Below, piece after piece: positions 58,080-64,000 of a DNA stretch of 64,000 nt. The notes under the pieces were generated by a model. That model worked only from the letters and a program-made list of their open reading frames with translations, was not told the origin of the DNA and did not search any database. The translations under genes were made by a program, and so were the position numbers. Position 1 is the first letter of the stretch. Each line of letters starts with the position of its first letter. Source of the stretch: Misgurnus anguillicaudatus (taxonomy: Eukaryota; Chordata; Actinopteri; Cypriniformes; Cobitidae); assembly GCF_027580225.2 (NCBI RefSeq), contig NC_073358.2, positions 44,739,001 to 44,803,000 on the forward strand, read 5' to 3'.

Positions 58080-60590
58080 GTCCTTATATGCATCTGTTCC
58101 CTTATAAAACTCCAATGGGTCACCACTTGAGTCAGATAATAAGGCATTTTAAATCAAATATATAAATTCCTTTCCTTTCTGACTTCGGGTTCCTCCGGCT
58201 TCACTATAATCTTCAGATTTACAGAAAATCTAGTTTAATCTCTTTCATTTTTTTTCTGAGTGGAGTCCCATTTTGTTATTCTCAAGTGCATGTTTTATTC
58301 AATTTTCAAGTCAATAACTAGCTGTTTTAGTTTCCACACTTCACTCAACAGCATAAGAATTTAGTATATTTATGTTGTACCAGCTGTTTGTTTGCTTGTA
58401 TACTTCCTTAGTCAATAAATATTTTAGTATTGAAAAGATATATCATTTTGTATAGGATGTTACGGTATATGGAGGTTTACAGTTGGGTAGGGACTAATAT
58501 AATGTTTAGCCTACAGTAGCAGAAGTGGGCTTCATAAAGATAGGAACGTGCATTATTACACATATGTTCCTCCATGAAAAGTAAACATTTGTCACATGTA
58601 AGCAAACATGACCTATGAACTTTTCTAATAGCAAGTGCTCTATACAACAATAGCACTGGAGGAATTTTCAATGGGCTTTATCTGTGGCATGCTTTCAATG
58701 ATCACAAACTGCTCTTTTGATGTAAAAATAAATGACAAACGTTTTACAGTAGTTTTGGAAGATTGGTGTCCATGTTGCTGGTACTGCTAATAATAATATG
58801 AAAAACATTCAACATTTTTTTATGTGTAAGAATGTGGCAAATGTATCCCATTTTATCAGTTTATTGTTAATTTCTGTTATTAACTAAATCAGAAATTATC
58901 CAACCTTTATTCCTTGCTCCCCCACACGTACATATACAACAATTTGAGCCCCCTCTTTAAGATTGTAAATAATAGATATTAAACTTAAACATTTTATACA
59001 TTATTGATTTTCATTGTAAGCATATGATTTTTAACCTTATATAAAATTATTAGTTGAACATTTTATCCATCTTTATTTGAAATAGATCCAGTATCACCCT
59101 TTATGAAGTCTAACAGATTTCAGTTTTTGAAAATAAAACCCAAAGCAAATCAAATGAAGAAATAAATAAGCAAAAGAAAGTGCTAGAGTAAGAAGAACTA
59201 TCCTGTAGGGCTGTATGTAAAATTGATGTTACACAGCATGTTTATGCATTACTGGATTTACGTAACATTAACATTTTATCAGACATTTAATGTCTAGCCA
59301 AACCACTTGACTTCATTCTCAGAAATCTTCTGGGTAATGACATTTACATAGACTTGTAATGTAAATATGTAAGTAAAAGTATGAAATTTGCTAGTTTATA
59401 TAATGAAATATTAAATAAGTCTCTCTATCTCTCCTTTTCTCTGTCATTTGTTTACTTTTATTAATATGATCAAAATTATTCTACTGTCTGTTTTGCTATT
59501 TTAATAATATATATTACAATATATATTAAATTAGCCAAGCAAACAAAACATACTTATCCTTTAATTTATTAGCTTAAATCAAGAAAGACACTATTTATCA
59601 CAAATATGGCGCTCTAGACTCACAGTACAACAGACAGTATATGTCCCCCACATATACTGTAATTGCCTTTATCTTTTATGCTATAACATTTTAGCACACA
59701 GTATTGTATATCACAGTTTATACTACGGGTCTGTTGAATGCTTGAATCTGATTGGCTGATGAACGTTCTGAGGCATGCAATTATTTTCTGGGAAATGCAC
59801 GGCGAACTGTATAGTTAACTGTAATAACGGACTAACAAAAACAACATGACAGACGATTTTCCGAGGCAATAACAGTGCTGTTTAGAGACGGACAGAGGTA
59901 GCCTCGTTCACACAATCTCTCTCTCTGACTTCGCGTTGTGGCCGTATCACCAGCTCAGGTGTGCATTATTTTTCTCATCATTAAATGGCCCCTTGTCAAT
60001 TATTCCTTACATATGTACTTTATGAATGTACTGCTGTGGTGCTATGTTACAGTAATAGTATTAGATATTACGGTATATTTATAATAAATATCATACATCC
60101 TTAGTATTTCTGTTGTGCATCAATTTAAATAACACATATGTCAAAAATCTTTATTCTTAAACGAATCAGGAGCCATACTGTAGATGAACATATCTGTGCA
60201 TTCAGCAAACATGAACTATTTATCTTGTAGATTGATGCCATTTTATTATTGACACTTCTATATTCAGTGCATGTTCATTCCAAGTATGTTATGTTTTATT
60301 CATGTTTATCCGTGATATGCCTCATCTTTCAGTCATTTTGCACATCAAATTCAGCACTTGCACATCAAATTAAAAACATTAATATCAATAACAAGTCCAG
60401 TTATTTGTATGCTTTCCTGAGAGAACAAAACATGGCATAGATGATAAATGCAAATTTATTTAGTTATTTATTTCTGTGTGCACCAAAACGCACACCTAAA
60501 AACTGACAGATCTGTATCACAGAAATTATAGAAAACTGAGAGTAGTGATTTGTACACATCAGTTAAAAATTGGTCGCAAGCCATTACTAG
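58080..60590. other. htr7 intron, apparently single-copy
   Basis: About 2.5 kb of AT-rich DNA without matched repeat or domain-bearing frame. Confidence 0.45.
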
Positions 60591-60626
60591 GGTGTTACCC
60601 ATGATAAATGTCCATCAAGGTACATA

Positions 60627-61792
60627 TACTCACCTAAAGGATTATTAGGAACACCTGTTCAATTTCTCATTAATGCAATTATCTAATCAACCAATCACAT
60701 GGCAGTTGCTTCAATTAATTTAGGGGTGTGGTCCTGGTCAAGAGTATCTCCTGAACTCCAAACTGAATTCCAGAATGCGAAAGAAAGGGGATTGTAGCAA
60801 TTTTGATCGTGGCATGGTTGTTGGTGCCAGACGGGCCGGTCTGAGTATTTCATCAGTTACTGGGATTTTCACGCACAACCATTTCTAGGGTTTACAAAGA
60901 ATGGTGTGAAAAGGGAAAAGCATCCAGTATGCGTCAGTCCTGTGGGCGAAAATGCCTTGTCAATGCTCAAGGTCAGAGGAGAATGGGCCGACTTATTCAA
61001 GCTGATAAAAGAGCAACTTTGACTGAAATAACCACTCGTTACAACAGGTATGCAGGAAAGCATTTGTGAAGCCACAACACACAAAACCTTGAGGTGGATG
61101 GGCTACAACAGCAGAAGAACCCAGCGGGTACCACTCATCTCCACTACAAAAAGAGGCTACAATTTGCACAATCTCACCAAAATTGGACAGTTGAAGACTA
61201 GAAAAATGTGGCCTGGTCTGATGAGTCTCGATTTCTGTTGAGACATTCAGGTGGTAGAGTCAGATTTTGGCGTAAACAGAATGAGAACATGGATCCACCA
61301 TGCCTTCATTACCACTGTCATAAGGTGGTGGTGTAATGGTTTGGGGGATGTTTTCTTGGCACACTTTAGGCCACGGCCTACCTGAGCATTGTTTCTGACC
61401 ATGTGCATCCCTTTATGACCACCATGTCCCATCCTCTGATGGCTACTTCCAGCAGGATAATGCACCATGTCCCAAAGCTCGAATCATTTCAAATTGGTTT
61501 CTTGAACATGACAATGAGTTCACTGTACTAAAATGGTCCCCACAGTCACCAGATCTCAACCCAATAGAACATCTTTGAGATGTGGTGGAACGGGAGCTTG
61601 GGGCCTGGATGTGCATCCCACAAATCTCCATCAACTGCAAGATGCTATTCTATCAATATGGGCCAACATTTCTAAAGAATGCTTTCAGCACCTTGTTGAA
61701 TCAATGCCACACAGAATTAAGGCAGTTCTGAAGGCAAAAGGGGGTCAAACACAGTATTAGTATGGTGTTCCTAATAATCCTTTAGGTGAGTG
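60627..61792 (+). mobile_element. Tc1-like transposon, copy 4 (1166 bp)
   Basis: The left end is actcacctaaaggattatta and the right end its reverse complement followed by TA. The terminal C of the left repeat is changed. Its flanks are the two halves of the ggtacc-type repeat, so it inserted in that element. Confidence 0.93.
60775..61735 (+). pseudogene. Tc1-like transposase, multiply broken
   Basis: It keeps the start context ATGCGAAAGAAAGG and the MVVGARRAGLSIS segment that copy 1 has lost. Lesions include a frameshift in the first helix-turn-helix region (about 60850), further frameshifts near 61045 and 61310, a TAG stop just before AAAAATGTGG (about 61198), and a TGA stop right after PIEHL (near 61577). 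QQDNA and NPIEHL remain 36 residues apart. Confidence 0.9.
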
Positions 61793-61794
61793 TA

Positions 61795-61925
61795 CATTTA
61801 GTACCAGTATGTACCTTTGAGGTACTAATATGAACACTTTAGGCACAAAGGTGCCATTTTGAAAAAGGATACCACCCCAGTAACAGCAAGGGATAACTTT
61901 TTTTTACCATTTTTTCTAACAGTGT
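61795..61925. repeat. ggtacc-type small repeat, right half
   Basis: agtaccagtatgtacctttg, gaggtactaatatgaacac and gataccaccccagtaacagc match 7580 and 17960. The left piece (aaggtaca at 60618) precedes Tc1 copy 4. Confidence 0.6.
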
Positions 61926-62237
61926 AGAGTTCAGATAGATTTGCTTAGACTACATACCTATACTACCTAACTATGCTAGCTATTATACCACAGACCATTC
62001 AAAACATTTAAATAAAACCAGTGGGACCAATATATCTCAGCGCCAATTATTTTACAGAGTAGTTGAATCAATAATGTCATAGTAGTAAAAAGTCTGAATG
62101 GGGGGATTATATCTTCGTCCATTAAAGTGCATTTGAAGAGCTCAGATGCAAAACTCTCTGACATCTTTTCTTGTAATTGAGCATTTTGCCAACAAATTGG
62201 TATTTTTTGAATAGCCTGAGGCCAGGATTAAGCAGAT

Positions 62238-62626
62238 TTAAAGGTACAGTGTGTAATTTTTAAAAGGATCTCTTGACAGAAATGCAAAATTATATACAAA
62301 ACTATATTATCAGGGGTGTATAAAGACCTTTTTATAATGAACAGTTATGTTTTTTTTACCTTAGAATGAGACGTTTTTATCTACATACACGGAGGGTCCC
62401 CTTACATGGAAATCGCCATTTTGTGCCACCATGTTTCTACAGAAGCCCTTAATGGACAAACTTTTTTTACCAAGTTGTCTCTGTCGATGACATGTTTTTC
62501 CAGTGGCGGCTTCTGTAGCTTCTCTATGCGTTTCAAAAGTGAGGGGTGAGCAGTGGACTGAGCCGTTGGTTGCATTTCGCAACCTCACCACTAGATGCTG
62601 CTAAAATTTACACACTGCACCTTTAA
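62238..62626. mobile_element. TTAA MITE, 389 bp (family M), copy 2
   Basis: The same length and ends as the 54665 copy (TTAAAGGTACAGTGTGTAAT; tacacactgcacctttaa). Interior differences are mostly single bases and small A/T-run changes. Confidence 0.93.
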
Positions 62627-62639
62627 ATGGAAATTATTC

Positions 62640-63400
62640 GATGAACATATAAGACGAACAGAGAGCATTTGGTTAATATCATTGTCTCATTTTTGATGGC
62701 GGTGGCGTTTAGCAGCTTTTGCATCTGAGCTTTACATTTATTTCATTTCTGCCATGGGTTAAAGTGAAAATGTTGGTAAGATTAAATAAAATTAGAGCAA
62801 AATAGGCTGAAAAATTAAGATGAGAGAGGAAAATAACTTATCTGCATGTGTGCTACTTTTTAATCCCTTCTCTAATTAAGACTTTGTAAATCAGGACTGC
62901 TTTGATAAATGAAGATTTCAACTGAATAATTCATCCGACAGCACAGACACCAACAGACAGCACTTTGGTTTTCAGTGAAAAATAGCACTGTTTTTATAGC
63001 ACAGCACTGTGCTAGATTATTTAAATTTGGATAGAGGAATCATTTTAAATACGTCAGTTCTCATAATGACTGCGAGCATTCAGACTGGCGCCGTGTTGTG
63101 CAATAATTTGTAACATTAATTCTAATCAAATTTAGGGCATCAAATTTAATAACCTAAATGGAAGACAGAATCACAGAGGAATACAAAAGATGTGTTTTGT
63201 GATGCTTTACCTACTTTGACTTCAGTATACTTTTGACAGATCACTGTTTATCGATCTGTGTCAAATCATTTTAATCGAGATGGCATGATGTGATAACTAC
63301 TGATTTTCAGTCCAGGAAAAACAAAATCAAAAATTAAATACTGGACCTTCTATAGAAAATGTTTTAAAGTTTAGGAGCATGACAATGAACAGTGTATTCA
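62640..63400. other. htr7 intron, no recognisable element
   Basis: Nothing matched, no frame of interest. Confidence 0.4.
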
Positions 63401-63502
63401 GTGGGGTGGTTTACCAGACATTGATTAGCTTAAGCAAGGACTAGGCCTTAGTTTAATTAAAAAATATAACTAGTTTTAACAATCAGGCCTTACTAAAAAC
63501 TT

Positions 63503-64000
63503 GTGCTGGGCAGGGATTGGTCGCGATTAATCGCATACAAAATAAGGGTGATTATTGGTATAATATATGGGTGTGTGCTGTGTCTAATTATTATGTATAA
63601 ACATATACACACACATTCATGTATGTATTTAAGAAACATTTACATGTTTATATATGAAGAGTTTAGTTGCAAAACGAGATAACCACCGTTTTTTTAATTG
63701 TTCAGAAATCTCGTTTTTTGGTTGTACATTCCAATTAATTTCAATGCAACTGCAGTTGGTTTGTTTTGATTTAAACCTTCATAACTTAAAAAATACAGCT
63801 ATGTAGCACCATAAAACAAAATAATAACATGATAACATAATAATGAACATGTTTTGACAAAAATGTAAAAAAATGGATTTATCTCGTTTTGCAACGAAAC
63901 TCTTCATATATTTATTTATATTTTTATACAATCTATATTAAATATAATTTTAAAAAATTATATATAAATAAAACAATTCTGAAATGAATATATGAATGTG
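63503..64000. mobile_element. Family D element, split by a small TA-flanked element and cut by window end
   Basis: It starts gtgctgggcagggattggtc then gcgattaatcgcatacaaaa, as at 44590. The family order resumes after 63907 and continues to the window end without reaching the right terminus. Confidence 0.75.
63655..63906. mobile_element. 252-bp inverted-repeat element with TA flanks
   Basis: The ends tgaagagtttagttgcaaaa and ttttgcaacgaaactcttca are inverted partners with one mismatch, extending inward to cgagataa/ttatctcg. TA stands on both sides (63653-63654, 63907-63908). The similar copy at 44590 is uninterrupted at the same place, which confirms the insertion. Confidence 0.85.

Larger units (their letters stand above)
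44336..64000 (-). other. htr7: htr7 intron 1, incomplete at window end
   Basis: No open frame between 44340 and 64000 on the minus strand looks like TM1-TM3 of a 5-HT7 receptor (no GNxxV, LAxAD or DRY block). Exon 1 must therefore lie beyond 64000 if the gene is intact, making the intron at least 19.6 kb. The interval is filled with transposon copies listed separately. A long first intron at this position is also the known layout of vertebrate HTR7. Confidence 0.75.

Overview
The window looks like teleost, probably cypriniform (carp/zebrafish-type), genomic DNA. It is AT-rich, has no bacterial-style gene packing, and is crowded with short inverted-repeat DNA transposons, a Tc1/mariner family, tRNA-derived SINE pieces and CA/TA microsatellites. 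The organism call is inference from repeat style and from one gene; no species can be named from sequence alone.

Only one host gene is supportable. On the minus strand, 43594-44335 is the last coding exon (246 codons plus stop) of a 5-HT7-type serotonin receptor (htr7). It runs from just after the Asp-Arg of the DRY motif through TM4-TM7 and a short tail. A good splice acceptor lies at its 5' side. The first exon (N-terminus to TM3) is not in the window, so everything from 44336 to 64000 is read as part of a first intron of at least 19.6 kb. The region below 43594 is 3' flank or 3' UTR plus intergenic DNA, with no other recognisable exon.

The rest is layered transposon debris. (1) Four copies of one Tc1-like element (9350-10533, 29085-29467, 33380-34326, 60627-61792) share termini and TA targets; all are dead, each in a different way, and the two copies that still carry the site have a D-to-E spacing of 36 residues. 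(2) Many elements begin TTAAAGG and end CCTTTAA at a TTAA target (for example 15180, 18297, 25956, 26766, 31167, 32362, 35761, 36151, 38237, 41570, 46337, 52858, 54665, 62238). Several are nested or share one TTAA. (3) hAT-type elements have visible 8-bp duplications (27979, 31960, 42625, 46623, 55622). (4) PIF/Harbinger-type elements have TTA duplications (42292, 47725). (5) Large foldbacks and a tandemly duplicated 0.7-kb unit at 757-2130 complete the picture.

Stretches with nothing recognisable are listed as such. I found no RNA gene, CRISPR array or operon-like structure, and no convincing new gene system. The most unusual content is the density and stacking of TTAA elements and the clean nested insertions at 35761-37379 and 46337-48089.
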